Below, piece after piece: positions 19,599 through 28,970 of a DNA stretch of 64,000 nt; the first letter of the stretch is position 1, and every line of letters starts with the position of its first letter. The translations under genes and the position numbers were made by a program. A model generated the notes under the pieces. The model saw only the letters and a program-made list of their open reading frames with translations, was not told where the DNA came from and searched no databases. Source of the stretch: Glacieibacterium frigidum. Lineage in GTDB: Bacteria; Pseudomonadota; Alphaproteobacteria; Sphingomonadales; Sphingomonadaceae. The stretch covers positions 1,302,001-1,366,000 of the forward strand of contig NZ_VJWA01000002.1 in NCBI RefSeq assembly GCF_007097155.1, given 5' to 3'.

Positions 19599-20578
19599 GC
19601 TGCGCCTGCCTGAGGCAGCGCGGACAGCGCCTGCTCCCCCACGGCTCGTCTTCCCTCTAGATAGACACGATACATCGGGTCGAAGAACTCGCGCTTCAGA
19701 TCGTCGAGGGGCTCACCGCGCCGTGATGCCCAAAACACCTGCACCAGGCGGATGAAGTCCGCCCAGTAACCTGGTCCGGCCACACCGTCCGCCACGACGG
19801 ACCCACCGCTCCGTATAACGGCCTCGGCGGCGAGCAGCTTGGGAATGAGCGCGAACGGGTCACCGTCTGGCATCCTCCCCATCTCGATCGGCCGCTGGAA
19901 GCCCTCACCCATGTATCGGGCCAGCCGATCCGCGAACTCGTCGTAGAAGTGCATACTGCCAGCGTGATGGATGTAGTGGCCAAGGTCCAGACCGAGCCGA
20001 CGCGTCATCATTTCCTGCAGCATCGTGAAGCAGAAGACGTCGTGCGGCAGACCGAAATACGCATCGTTCGACCTCATCATCACCGACATATGCAAGAGGC
20101 CATCGCGGATGTGGAACTGCAAAGTAGTAGTGCAGGGGATCTCCGACTTGCGAACCGCAATGTCCGACGCGTCGAAAAGTTGGATTACCGCCCGCCGGGA
20201 TCCCGGGCTCTTCGAGAGCAGCTCTATCACGTTGGCGATTTGATCATGCTGCCCGTGCATGCCGAACAGGCGCGGTCCATACGCTCCGGGTAGAATGCCA
20301 TCCACGGCATCCTCCTCGTAGCGCTTGATATACGGAAGGATGAAGTCGAGCCGATCGGACTTTTTTAGATACCAAAGTAGCTCGCCGATCGCACTGAACG
20401 GCCGGCCTCGATCCTCGGATCGGCTGATCCGCGCACGAGGGTTCGTAAGTCGCAGCGTCACTCCCAGTAGTTCGGTGCTTGGCCCTCTAGATCCTCCGTC
20501 ATGCTTGAGGCCGCTGTCGAGTAGTCGCTCGTAGAGAGCGAACAGCAAATCATCAATATTCGCACACTCGAGTTCCAT
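19595..20578 (-). CDS. thymidylate synthase-family enzyme with Asn-to-Asp change (possible pyrimidine hydroxymethylase)
   Basis: 327 residues. TS features: E66 in ELLWYL, the arginine pair in SPGSRRAVIQLF, the nucleophile C149 in EIPCTTTLQF, phosphate-binding R169-S170, and H210/Y212 in MHFYDE. The position that is Asn in thymidylate synthases (E. coli Asn177, in LPFN) is D180 here (GLPHD). In T4 dCMP hydroxymethylase the same position is Asp and sets preference for cytosine, and an Asn-to-Asp mutant of TS turns to dCMP. The acidic residue before the TxH motif is also replaced (AGSMH). So the substrate may be dCMP or another pyrimidine rather than dUMP. It overlaps the aGPT-type gene by 4 bases, indicating one operon. 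It is not the housekeeping enzyme. Confidence 0.82.
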   Translation of the reverse strand: MELECANIDDLLFALYERLLDSGLKHDGGSRGPSTELLGVTLRLTNPRARISRSEDRGRPFSAIGELLWYLKKSDRLDFILPYIKRYEEDAVDGILPGAYGPRLFGMHGQHDQIANVIELLSKSPGSRRAVIQLFDASDIAVRKSEIPCTTTLQFHIRDGLLHMSVMMRSNDAYFGLPHDVFCFTMLQEMMTRRLGLDLGHYIHHAGSMHFYDEFADRLARYMGEGFQRPIEMGRMPDGDPFALIPKLLAAEAVIRSGGSVVADGVAGPGYWADFIRLVQVFWASRRGEPLDDLKREFFDPMYRVYLEGRRAVGEQALSALPQAGAA

Positions 20579-20774
20579 GCCCGTCCCCGCAGCGCCCTAG
20601 ATGCAGTTTAGCTTCCGCTCGATCCTTAGCAATGGAGCGTTCGGGCACATCCGCCAGAACTGATCCTGTCCGCCCCGGTCGCCAAAACCCGTTTTCGAAA
20701 GTAAAGAGGGGTGCGGGCGAAGCGATCCGACACCGGCAAGCCCCGGAGCTGACCGAAAGCATGGGGTTTGGGCG

Positions 20775-21094
20775 ATGATCGAAGAAATTAGTCAAGCAAC
20801 CGGCCTTGATCAGGGTGACATCCGGCAAGTCATCGATCAGTTGGCGATTCATCTTATCGCAGGCTCGAAACCTATAAGGGTCGAAATGCAGACTACATTG
20901 GGGAGTCTCTGCATTGGGAGGTAGGCTCAAGAGCCTTTTTTCACCTTCTCGGCTTTCTCGCAATCTTCTCCGAAAAGTACGAATGGGAGGCCGGAGCTGC
21001 TAACGAGTACCTTCTCCGACTCGGCTCGTCTGCCGACTGGGCTCAGTATCGATCTGATCAACCCGGAGAAGTGGATGAGAGGAAGCCTCGTTAA
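20775..21094 (+). pseudogene. frameshifted coding remnant, unknown family
   Basis: Two reading frames join into one protein-like sequence. From the ATG at 20775 the frame reads MIEEISQATGLDQGDIRQV, a helical start. From about 20870 a different frame reads YKGRNADYIGESLHWEVGSR, then FHLLGFLAIFSEKYEWEAGA and NEYLLRLGSSADW to the stop at 21092. Neither frame alone is a complete gene: the first stops at about 20924, and the second has no start codon. This looks like a small gene of about 105 codons broken by one frame change. The rest of 20579-21458 holds nothing I can support except the promoter regions of the TS-like gene (leftward) and the sigma-54 activator (rightward). Confidence 0.4.
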
Positions 21095-21458
21095 AGACCC
21101 GATCGCATCGTACGGCCGATTTGTTGCAAGCGTATCGAGCACAGGCGTCTTGACGGCGCAATTTTTGGCTCCGGCCTTGCACCAACGCCGCTGGATTGAA
21201 CGGAACAAGCTAGCCGACCACGAGCAAGTCGAGCAGGTTGCGGATATCCGCAACCTGCACCTTAACCGCCGGGCGCTAAACTTTCAACCGAGTGCGTCAA
21301 TTCAGGTGAGCAGGTGGACCGGTTACACTGTCGCCAGCGAGGCCACCGGGGTAGCCTCGACCAGTTTGTACAGCAATCTGGCCAGGGCTCGGAATTTTTG
21401 TCGTGAGCCGCCGTGGTATGCTCTTTTACCTTAACGCAAACTCATTTACGCTCCGGGA

Positions 21459-23012
21459 ATGGATGTTGCAGCTAATCTGCATAAGACACTCGTCGCATGG
21501 CTGGGCAGCGCCGATCTGCGCGCACCTCGATCGTCAGGCGAGACTGGCGATGGGCCGGTCGCGCAAGCTGCGATTTCTGCCGATTATCAGCGTATCGTTT
21601 TGCTCGCCGATCAGCCGCAACAAGATGTCCAAAGGTATGTCAATTGGCTCGGGTGCCGTACGAAGGCAGTCGTTGCGGTCATCCCGGTCAGCCTAACCTC
21701 GCCGACCGCCTTTGCCGAAATTTACGAAACTGCGTCGACGGCATTGAGCCGCGTGACGCGGGACGATCCCGACAGGGAACTGGTCATTCATCTCAGTCCC
21801 GGCACCCCAATGATGGCAGCGGTGTGGATTATTCTTGCAAAGACCAAATTTCCAGCAACGCTGATCGAGTCATCGATCCGCCACGGTGTCAAGATCGCGT
21901 CGATACCGCTCGACATGACCGCCGAATTACTGCCGGATCTACTTCGACCTGCCGACCGTCGCTTGGAGCAGCAGAGCAGCCTCCCCGTCGCAGTGGACCC
22001 GGCGTTTTCGACCATTATTCGATCCAGCGAAATTATGGAGCGGCTGTTGGCGCGAGCCGCTCGCTGCGCCGTAAGATCAGTGCCGGTACTTATCGAAGGG
22101 GAGACCGGAACCGGAAAGGAATTGCTGGCTCGCGCTATCCACGCTGCCAGCCCGCGCGCCAGCCGGGATTTCGTTACCATCAACTGCGGCGCCTTGCCCA
22201 AGGACCTAGTCGAGGCAACGCTTTTCGGTCACGAGCGCGGTGCCTTCACCGGCGCGGTTGCCGCCCGTCCGGGGGCGTTCGAGCATGCCGATGGCGGCAC
22301 GATCTTTCTCGATGAAATCGGCGAATTGCCGCTCGACGCCCAGGTCAAACTGTTGCGTGTCTTACAGGAAGGAGAGGTACAACGGATCGGAGCGGAGCGA
22401 CCGCGAAGAGTCGATGTGCGGGTCTTGGCGGCGACCAATCGCGCGTTGGCGAGCGAAGCCGCAGCGGGCCGTTTTCGTGATGATCTCTTTTATCGCCTTG
22501 CCGTCGCAGTGCTCGATCTGCCAGCCATTCGCGAGCGGGGCGACGATTTGGCCTTGCTTATTGATCGCCTGCTCGAGCGCATCAACAGCGACAGCGCTTC
22601 CCAACCCGGATACGCGTCTAAGCGCCTTGCGCCGGCGGCGCGACGACGCCTCCTCAATCACGACTGGCCTGGTAACGTGCGCGAATTGAACAACACGCTT
22701 CTTCGCGCCTCGATCTGGTCGGATAGTGAAGTTCTGAATCTGCAGGACATTGAAGATGCTCTGCTCCAGCGAGCCTCGTCTGGACTAGCGGGGCAGCAAT
22801 TTCGTCCTGCAAAGGGTGCTAGCCTTCCCGATCATCTCGCAACGTTGGCGCGGGCCGCCCTCGAGACCGCGCTTGAGACCGCTGGCGGGAATCGAACCGA
22901 GGCCGCCCGGCTGGTTGGGCTGCCAAGCCGTCAGACTTTTGACAACTGGCTTTCAAGGTACGTCAGGCCGCCGATCGGAAGCGGTGACGCAGTTGGCACG
23001 CGACATGCATAG
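21459..23012 (+). CDS. sigma-54-dependent activator with CARF-like sensor domain (RtcR-like)
   Basis: 517 residues. The N-terminal part (about 40-165) resembles a CARF/Rossmann sensor, as in Rtc[10 protein letters not shown], a central VVAVIPVSL and the ligand-loop pattern [16 protein letters not shown] (111-126). The AAA+ domain follows with Walker A GETGTGKE (214-221), the sigma-54 contact loop GAFTGA (261-266) and Walker [13 protein letters not shown] Fis-type helix-turn-helix ends the protein ([17 protein letters not shown]). CARF domains bind cyclic oligonucleotides or RNA ends in other systems. Directly downstream and overlapping its 3' end is a -24/-12 promoter followed by hsdR, so the target is almost certainly the type I restriction operon. 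No rtcA or rtcB is nearby, which argues against an RNA repair role. Confidence 0.85.
   Translation: MDVAANLHKTLVAWLGSADLRAPRSSGETGDGPVAQAAISADYQRIVLLADQPQQDVQRYVNWLGCRTKAVVAVIPVSLTSPTAFAEIYETASTALSRVTRDDPDRELVIHLSPGTPMMAAVWIILAKTKFPATLIESSIRHGVKIASIPLDMTAELLPDLLRPADRRLEQQSSLPVAVDPAFSTIIRSSEIMERLLARAARCAVRSVPVLIEGETGTGKELLARAIHAASPRASRDFVTINCGALPKDLVEATLFGHERGAFTGAVAARPGAFEHADGGTIFLDEIGELPLDAQVKLLRVLQEGEVQRIGAERPRRVDVRVLAATNRALASEAAAGRFRDDLFYRLAVAVLDLPAIRERGDDLALLIDRLLERINSDSASQPGYASKRLAPAARRRLLNHDWPGNVRELNNTLLRASIWSDSEVLNLQDIEDALLQRASSGLAGQQFRPAKGASLPDHLATLARAALETALETAGGNRTEAARLVGLPSRQTFDNWLSRYVRPPIGSGDAVGTRHA
22994..23009 (+). promoter_or_regulatory. sigma-54 (-24/-12) promoter for the hsd operon
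   Basis: TGGCACGCGACATGCA agrees with the sigma-54 consensus TGGCACG-N4-TTGCW at 11 of 12 defined positions, including the GG and GC pairs at exact spacing. It lies in the last codons of the activator gene. Transcription should start near 23020, only about 7 bases before the hsdR ATG at 23027, so the mRNA would be nearly leaderless; no Shine-Dalgarno sequence is seen. Confidence 0.8.
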
Positions 23013-23026
23013 ACCATATTCCTGAC

Positions 23027-26000
23027 ATGACGACATCCATCAACTTTGAGTTCCTTCGGGAACGCTGGCCCGGCCTCGCCGCCCTTGGCGGGTTCGCCGA
23101 GGCGTATGCCGCGAGCGATCCCGCGAGCGCGCTGATGAAGCTGCGCCGCTTTGGCGAGGAAGCAACTGCGTATATTTATCGGGCGCACCGCCTACCGCGC
23201 CTGCCGCAATCCAACCAAAACGACCTGCTGACCAGCGCGGCGTTCGAGACGGTCGCGCCGCCGGTCGTCCGCAACAAGCTCCATACATTGCGGATCGTAG
23301 GCAACCGTGCCGTACACGGTGGTGCCGTAAACGCCGAGCAAGCGGTGCAGTGCTGCCGCGAGGCGTTCGACGTCGGCCGACTTTTCGCGGTCACGTATGC
23401 GGGCGTCTTGCCGAGCGCGTTGCCCGAGTTCGACGCAAACGCGCTAAGCCAACGTTCCGAGCCCGAGACTGCCAAGCTGCGCGCCCGTGCCAGCGCCGCC
23501 GAAGCGGCGCTCGCCGACGCTCTCGACCGGCTATCTCGCGCTGCCGTCCCCCCGCCGTCAGGCGTCGCCGTCGCCCTGCCCGATGCTGCGCAGGCGCTGG
23601 GTTTCAATGAAGCGCGGACACGCTCTGAGCTCATAACAGCGCTTCTGACTGAAGCGGGCTGGAGCGGCAGCACGGTGCACGCCGAACGTCCTGTCGGCCA
23701 CCAGCCCACGCCCTCGGGCAAGGGCTCTATCGATTACGCATTGCTCGACGACGACGGCACCGTGCTCGCGGTCTTTGAGGTCAAGCGCACTGGTACCGAC
23801 CCCGAGCGGGGGCGCGAGCAAGCGTTGCACTATGCCAAAGGTGTCGCGCATGAGCAGCCGTGGCAGCCGCTGGTGCTATTCGGTAACGGCTTCGACCTGT
23901 GGCGCTGGGACGAGGCGCGAGGCGAACCGCCGCGCCGCATCTTCGGCCTCCCCGCTAAGTCGAGCCTGCAGCGCCTACGGCACCAGCCGCGCCCCCTGCC
24001 ACGGCTTGCGGACCACGCTCCCGACGCTCGTATCACTGGACGCGATTACCAGCGCGAGGCGATCGCGCGCGTCGCTGCTCGCTTCGATGCCGGACACCGC
24101 AAGGCGCTGATCGTCATGGCGACGGGCACCGGTAAAACCCGTGTTGCGGTCTCGCTCTCCGACGTGCTGCTGCGCGCTGGCTGGGCCAAGCGCATCCTGT
24201 TCCTCTGCGACCGTCGCGAGCTGCGCAAACAGGCGCGTGACGCCTTTGCTGAACATCTGCCGGGCGAGCCGATCCGCGTTATCGACCGGCGCATGCCCGC
24301 CGATCCGCCCGAGCGCATCTTCTTCGCCACCTACCCGGGCATGATGGGCGTTTACCGCGCGCTCGACAGCGGCTTCTTCGACCTGATCATCGCCGATGAA
24401 TCGCACCGGAGCCTGTATAACATCTATCGCGAGCTGTTCTTGTGGTTTGACTCGCGCCAGCTTGGGCTGACCGCGACGCCCGTCGATATGGTCAGCCGCA
24501 ACACTTTTGCGATGTTCGGCTGCGAGGACGGCGCGCCGACCTTTAACTACGGCTTGGCTGAGGCAATCGCCTACCCGTGGCTCGCGCCGTTCGAGGTCTT
24601 TGACCATTCGACGACCTTCCTGCGCGATGGGCTCAAGCTCGAGGTGCTGACGCCCGCTCAGCTCAAGGCGCTTGAGGACGAAGGCAAGGACCCCGCTGAG
24701 CTCGACTTCGACGCTGCCGAGATTGACCGCGCGGTGTTCAACAAGGACACCAACCGCCAGATCCTGCGCAATCTGATGGAGCACGGCATTCGCGACGCCG
24801 ACGGGGCGCTGCCGGGCAAGACCATCGTCTTCGCGCGCAGCCATGCCCATGCGGTGCTGCTCGTTCGCCTGTTCGACGAACTGTATCCGCAATACGGCGG
24901 TCGCGTCGCGCGCGTCATCGACAGCCACGACCCCCGCGCCGACACGCTACTCGACAATTTCAAGGTTCCGACCTCCGACCTACGGATCGCGGTGTCGGTC
25001 GACATGCTCGACACCGGCATCGACGTGCCCGAGATCGTCAACCTCGTCTTCGCGCGCCCTGTCCGCAGCCCCGTCAAATTCTGGCAGATGGTGGGACGCG
25101 GCACCCGGCTGTGCGCCGACCTTTTCGGTCCCGGTGCCGACAAGACCGTGTTCCGCATCTTCGACCATTGGGGAAACTTCGAGCATTTCGGCAAAAGCCT
25201 CGCGGTCGCGCCGCGCGAAACGCCGAGCGAGGCGCTGCTGACGCGCGTCTTCCGGGCGCGCATCCAGCTTGGCCTTGCTGGTCAGGAGGCTGGCGAGGCC
25301 GACACTGCGGCCCTCGCGGCGACTCTGATGGCGCAGGACCTTGCCGCCCTCGACGAGCGCAGCGCCGCCGTGCGCGACAAGTGGCAGGCCAAGCGTCAGG
25401 CGCAGGATCCTACCCTGCTCGCGCGTCTGGCCCCTGCCGATGTCGCTCTGCTCGGCGACATCGCGCCCTTGTTCACCTGGGGGTTGCTCGACGACGGTGC
25501 TGCCGCGCGCTTCGACCTGCTGATAGCCAACCTGCAGACCGCGCGCCTGCGCGGCACCGCCGCCGGCTCGCGCTTCGCCGAAGCCGTGATGGAGGCGGCC
25601 ACCCGCTTGCCGATGACCCTCACGCAGGTCGCTGCGCAGGCCCCGCTGATCCGTCGCATCGCTACACCCTCGTTTTGGGCAAGCGCGACGACCGCCGACC
25701 TCGAAACCGTCCGTCTTCAGTTGCGCCCGCTGATGCGTTTGTCGCCCGAGCCGCTGCCAGGCCCCGGCCCGGCGCTGCACGATATCGTCGAGGACGCGGC
25801 CGGCATCCGTACGGCGCGCCGCGCGGCAACTTTCCCCGCAAACGACATGGCGGCGTATCGGCACCAGGTTGAAGCGGCCCTGAAGAAACTTTTCGTGACC
25901 GACCCCGTGCTCCGCCGCATCCGCGCCGGGGAGGCAGTCAGCACCTCCGACCTCGATCACCTCGCCGCGCTTGCGCTGGTCCAGAACCCATCCGCCGACC

Positions 26001-26320
26001 TCGCGACCCTGCGCGAATTCTATCCCGAAGCCCCCGCCTTCGCCGCCGCTATCCGTGCCATCGTCGGGGCGGACCGCGATGCTGTGCACGCGACCTTCGC
26101 TGCCTTTACAGCGCCGCGTGCCCTGACCGGGCCGCAACTCCAGTTCCTGCGTCTGCTTGAAAGCGAGATCGTCCGCGCCGGTGTCCTCGCGCCCGCGCGG
26201 CTGTACGAGCCACCCTTCACCGGCATCGAGGCGAGCGGTCCCGACGCCCTCTTCGGCCCCCATATCGACGCGCTGTTCGACCTCGTCGCGCGCTTCGCCC
26301 CCCCGTTAAAGGACGCCTGA
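23027..26320 (+). CDS. hsdR: type I restriction enzyme, R subunit (EcoEI type)
   Basis: 1097 residues. An N-terminal DUF4145-like part (NFEFLRERWPGL and the HTLRIVGNRAVHG region, residues 85-99) precedes the nuclease domain with D236 and E251-x-K253 (VFEVKRTG) and Q265-x3-Y269. The translocase follows: MATGTGKT at 364-371, DESH at 457-460, LGLTATPVD, and motif VI-type QMVGRGTRLC. The C-terminal region is of the EcoEI R type. HsdR pulls DNA through the HsdM/HsdS complex and cuts at a distance when sites are unmethylated. It is the first gene of a five-gene chain linked by start-stop overlaps, and the only obvious promoter is the -24/-12 element just before it. Confidence 0.93.
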   Translation: MTTSINFEFLRERWPGLAALGGFAEAYAASDPASALMKLRRFGEEATAYIYRAHRLPRLPQSNQNDLLTSAAFETVAPPVVRNKLHTLRIVGNRAVHGGAVNAEQAVQCCREAFDVGRLFAVTYAGVLPSALPEFDANALSQRSEPETAKLRARASAAEAALADALDRLSRAAVPPPSGVAVALPDAAQALGFNEARTRSELITALLTEAGWSGSTVHAERPVGHQPTPSGKGSIDYALLDDDGTVLAVFEVKRTGTDPERGREQALHYAKGVAHEQPWQPLVLFGNGFDLWRWDEARGEPPRRIFGLPAKSSLQRLRHQPRPLPRLADHAPDARITGRDYQREAIARVAARFDAGHRKALIVMATGTGKTRVAVSLSDVLLRAGWAKRILFLCDRRELRKQARDAFAEHLPGEPIRVIDRRMPADPPERIFFATYPGMMGVYRALDSGFFDLIIADESHRSLYNIYRELFLWFDSRQLGLTATPVDMVSRNTFAMFGCEDGAPTFNYGLAEAIAYPWLAPFEVFDHSTTFLRDGLKLEVLTPAQLKALEDEGKDPAELDFDAAEIDRAVFNKDTNRQILRNLMEHGIRDADGALPGKTIVFARSHAHAVLLVRLFDELYPQYGGRVARVIDSHDPRADTLLDNFKVPTSDLRIAVSVDMLDTGIDVPEIVNLVFARPVRSPVKFWQMVGRGTRLCADLFGPGADKTVFRIFDHWGNFEHFGKSLAVAPRETPSEALLTRVFRARIQLGLAGQEAGEADTAALAATLMAQDLAALDERSAAVRDKWQAKRQAQDPTLLARLAPADVALLGDIAPLFTWGLLDDGAAARFDLLIANLQTARLRGTAAGSRFAEAVMEAATRLPMTLTQVAAQAPLIRRIATPSFWASATTADLETVRLQLRPLMRLSPEPLPGPGPALHDIVEDAAGIRTARRAATFPANDMAAYRHQVEAALKKLFVTDPVLRRIRAGEAVSTSDLDHLAALALVQNPSADLATLREFYPEAPAFAAAIRAIVGADRDAVHATFAAFTAPRALTGPQLQFLRLLESEIVRAGVLAPARLYEPPFTGIEASGPDALFGPHIDALFDLVARFAPPLKDA

Positions 26321-27801
26321 TGGTCGACTCAGCCCTGCGCGCGCAGATCGATGCGCTATGGAATCAGTTTTGGACCGGCGGCATCACCAACCCGCTCAGC
26401 GTCATCGAACAGATTACCTTTCTGATCTATGCGCGCCTGCTTGATGTGCGCGAGGAGGCCGAAGAGGCACGCGCCCGCCGCCTCGGGCAGCCGCATGCGT
26501 CACGGTTCGACGACGAGGAACTGCGCTGGCGCGTTTGGAAGCACTGGTCGGGCGACAAGCTGCTCGCGCATGTCCGCGACCGGGTCTTCCCGCACCTGCG
26601 CCGCAGCGGCGGGGACGGTGGCACCATGGCCGCGTTCATGGCCGACGCGCAGCTGCTGATCCAGAAGCCCAGCCTGCTCGTCACCGCCGTTGCCGCTGTC
26701 GACAAGCTGCCGCTGACGCAGGGCGATACCAAGGGCGATCTCTACGAATATTTGCTGTCGAAGCTGACCACGGCGGGCATCAACGGACAGTTCCGCACGC
26801 CGCGCCATATCATTGAGCTGATGGTAGACCTCGTCGATCCGCAGCCTGGCGAACGCGTTGGCGACCCGGCGTGCGGCACCGGCGGTTTCTTGATGGAAAC
26901 GATCAAGCACCTGCTGCAAAATGCCAGCAGCACCGAGCATCCAGACAGTGGCGACCGCCTGGCGCCTGCGCAATGGGATCACCTCCGCTCCGACGCCGTT
27001 CACGGCTTCGACTTTGACGCGACGATGCTGCGGATCGCCGCGATGAACCTGATGCTCCACGGCGTCGACGCGCCAGGCGTGCACTACCAGGATACGCTGT
27101 CGGGCAAGTTCGTCGGCGGCCGCAACACCGCGCTGGCGATGGACGCCTTCGATGTTGTGCTGGCGAACCCGCCATTCAAGGGCAGCCTCGATACCGAGGA
27201 TGTCGCCCCCGACCTGCTGCGCGCCGTCAAGACACGCAAGACCGAGCTGCTGTTCCTGGTGCTCATCCTGCGCCTGCTGCGGGTCGGCGGGCGGTCGGCG
27301 ACGATCGTGCCCGATGGCGTGTTGTTCGGCTCCAGCGCCGCGCACAAGGGCATGCGCGCCTTGCTCGTCGACCAGCACCAGCTCGACGCGGTCATCTCGC
27401 TCCCGGCTGGCGTGTTCAAGCCTTATGCCGGGGTGTCCACGGCCATCCTGGTGTTCACCAAGGGCGGGCGGACCGGCGACATCTTCATGTACGACCTCGA
27501 GAACGACGGATACAGCCTCGACGACAAGCGCACGCCCGTTGGCGGCAGCCAGTTGCACGACGTACTGACGGCGTGGAGCGCGCGCGGCAAAGCGGGCCTC
27601 GGCGACCGCATGTCGTCCGCCTTCACTGTTCCCGTCGCTGAGGTGCGTGCGCGTGGCTACGACCTCAGCGTCAGCCGTTGGCGCGAGCGCCCGGCGGAGG
27701 TCCGCGACTTCGAACCGCCGCACATCATCCTCGCGCGCATGAAAGAGATCGAAGCCGAAATCGCCCGGGACCTGGCCGAACTCGAGGGGTTGCTAGGGTG
27801 A
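26320..27801 (+). CDS. hsdM: type I restriction-modification system, DNA methyltransferase subunit
   Basis: 493 residues. An N-terminal HsdM_N helical domain (DALWNQFWTGGITNPLSVIE) is followed by the N6-adenine methyltransferase domain with SAM motif DPACGTGGF (182-190) and catalytic NPPF (283-286). HsdM with HsdS methylates adenine in a bipartite recognition site and protects the host. The ATG overlaps the hsdR stop (TGATG) and its stop overlaps the hsdS GTG (GTGA). Because the whole operon seems to start at one sigma-54 promoter, methylation would also depend on the activator, which is unusual since an R-M system normally needs methylation before restriction. Confidence 0.93.
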   Translation: MVDSALRAQIDALWNQFWTGGITNPLSVIEQITFLIYARLLDVREEAEEARARRLGQPHASRFDDEELRWRVWKHWSGDKLLAHVRDRVFPHLRRSGGDGGTMAAFMADAQLLIQKPSLLVTAVAAVDKLPLTQGDTKGDLYEYLLSKLTTAGINGQFRTPRHIIELMVDLVDPQPGERVGDPACGTGGFLMETIKHLLQNASSTEHPDSGDRLAPAQWDHLRSDAVHGFDFDATMLRIAAMNLMLHGVDAPGVHYQDTLSGKFVGGRNTALAMDAFDVVLANPPFKGSLDTEDVAPDLLRAVKTRKTELLFLVLILRLLRVGGRSATIVPDGVLFGSSAAHKGMRALLVDQHQLDAVISLPAGVFKPYAGVSTAILVFTKGGRTGDIFMYDLENDGYSLDDKRTPVGGSQLHDVLTAWSARGKAGLGDRMSSAFTVPVAEVRARGYDLSVSRWRERPAEVRDFEPPHIILARMKEIEAEIARDLAELEGLLG

Positions 27802-28970
27802 GCATTACTTGGACTGAGAAGCCACTTGCAAAAATGGTCACTGTTACCGCTGGACAGGGCGCGCCTCAGGATGCTGCAGATTTTGGCGGTACTGGGCACC
27901 CGTTCATCCGTGCGGGTAGTCTCGACAGCTTGCTAAAGGGTCTTCCAGAAGCAGACTGCGAGACACTGTCCGATGCTTCCGCAAGTAAGAACGGCATGCG
28001 GCTTTTTCCGCGAGACACCATCGTTTTTGCCAAAAGCGGAATGTCGGCAAAGCTCGGTCGTGTCTATCGATTACGCGACGCCGCCTATCTAACGAGTCAC
28101 CTTGCTGCACTCGTCCCCGATGGTCGCGCCGATCCCGGCTATCTGCATCGCTGGCTCACCAAGAATCCTCCATCGCATCTCATCCCGAACGACTCTTACC
28201 CCTCGATCCGGCTGTCGGATATCGAGCGGTTGTCCGTTCCAACCCCTTGCGAAGCCGATGAGCAGCGTCGCATTGCGGCCATTCTAGACAAGGCGGATGG
28301 CATCCGGGCCCGCCGCCGTGCCGTCCTCGCCCTCACCGACGACCTCCTTCGTGCCGCCTTCCTCGACCTGTTCGGAGATCCAGTCGCCAATCCACAAGGT
28401 TGGCCAAAATTGCCCTTGGGCAATTTGGGAAAATTGGAACGCGGACGTTCTATGCATCGTCCCCGGAATGACCCCAAGCTTTATGGTGGTATCTATCCCT
28501 TCATTCAGACGGGAGACGTGGCGCGCGCGAAAGACGTCATAAAATCCTGGTCCGTCAACTACTCCGACTTCGGCTTGAAACAAAGTCGCCTCTGGCCTGC
28601 TGGTACATTGTGCATCACAATCGCGGCGAACATTGCGGACACCGCAGTCCTGGGTTTCGATGCATGCTTTCCCGATAGTGTGGTCGGTTTCGTACCTAGC
28701 GACGATGCAACATCCGAGTATATTCAGCATGTGTTTCGTTTGCTTCGCGCTCAAATAGCAAAGGATGCGCCCGTCTCGGCGCAAGCCAACATCAATCTGG
28801 ATATCCTTCGAAATTTGATTGTATGCGTTCCGCCTCGGGCCTTGCAGAGGAAATTCTCTGATTTGGTTGCCCGAAGTCGTGAAACGAGTATCCGATTTCG
28901 CTCGGCTCTCGCCGAAGCTGATACCCTCTACGCCGCCCTCGCAGACCGCGCTTTCAACGAGGAACTGTAA
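27798..28970 (+). CDS. hsdS: type I restriction-modification system, specificity subunit
   Basis: 390 residues from the GTG at 27798, which overlaps the hsdM stop. Two target recognition domains are visible (about residues 1-130 and 190-340), separated by a conserved helical segment PCEADEQRRIAAILDKADGIR with RRRAVLALTDDLLRAAFLDLF. A second conserved helix region lies at the end (RALQRKFSDLVARSRE). HsdS reads the bipartite DNA site. The recognition domains are visibly poorer in GC and codon-biased differently from hsdR and hsdM, as is common when recognition domains are exchanged. The stop TAA overlaps the next ATG (TAATG). Confidence 0.9.
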   Translation: MSITWTEKPLAKMVTVTAGQGAPQDAADFGGTGHPFIRAGSLDSLLKGLPEADCETLSDASASKNGMRLFPRDTIVFAKSGMSAKLGRVYRLRDAAYLTSHLAALVPDGRADPGYLHRWLTKNPPSHLIPNDSYPSIRLSDIERLSVPTPCEADEQRRIAAILDKADGIRARRRAVLALTDDLLRAAFLDLFGDPVANPQGWPKLPLGNLGKLERGRSMHRPRNDPKLYGGIYPFIQTGDVARAKDVIKSWSVNYSDFGLKQSRLWPAGTLCITIAANIADTAVLGFDACFPDSVVGFVPSDDATSEYIQHVFRLLRAQIAKDAPVSAQANINLDILRNLIVCVPPRALQRKFSDLVARSRETSIRFRSALAEADTLYAALADRAFNEEL

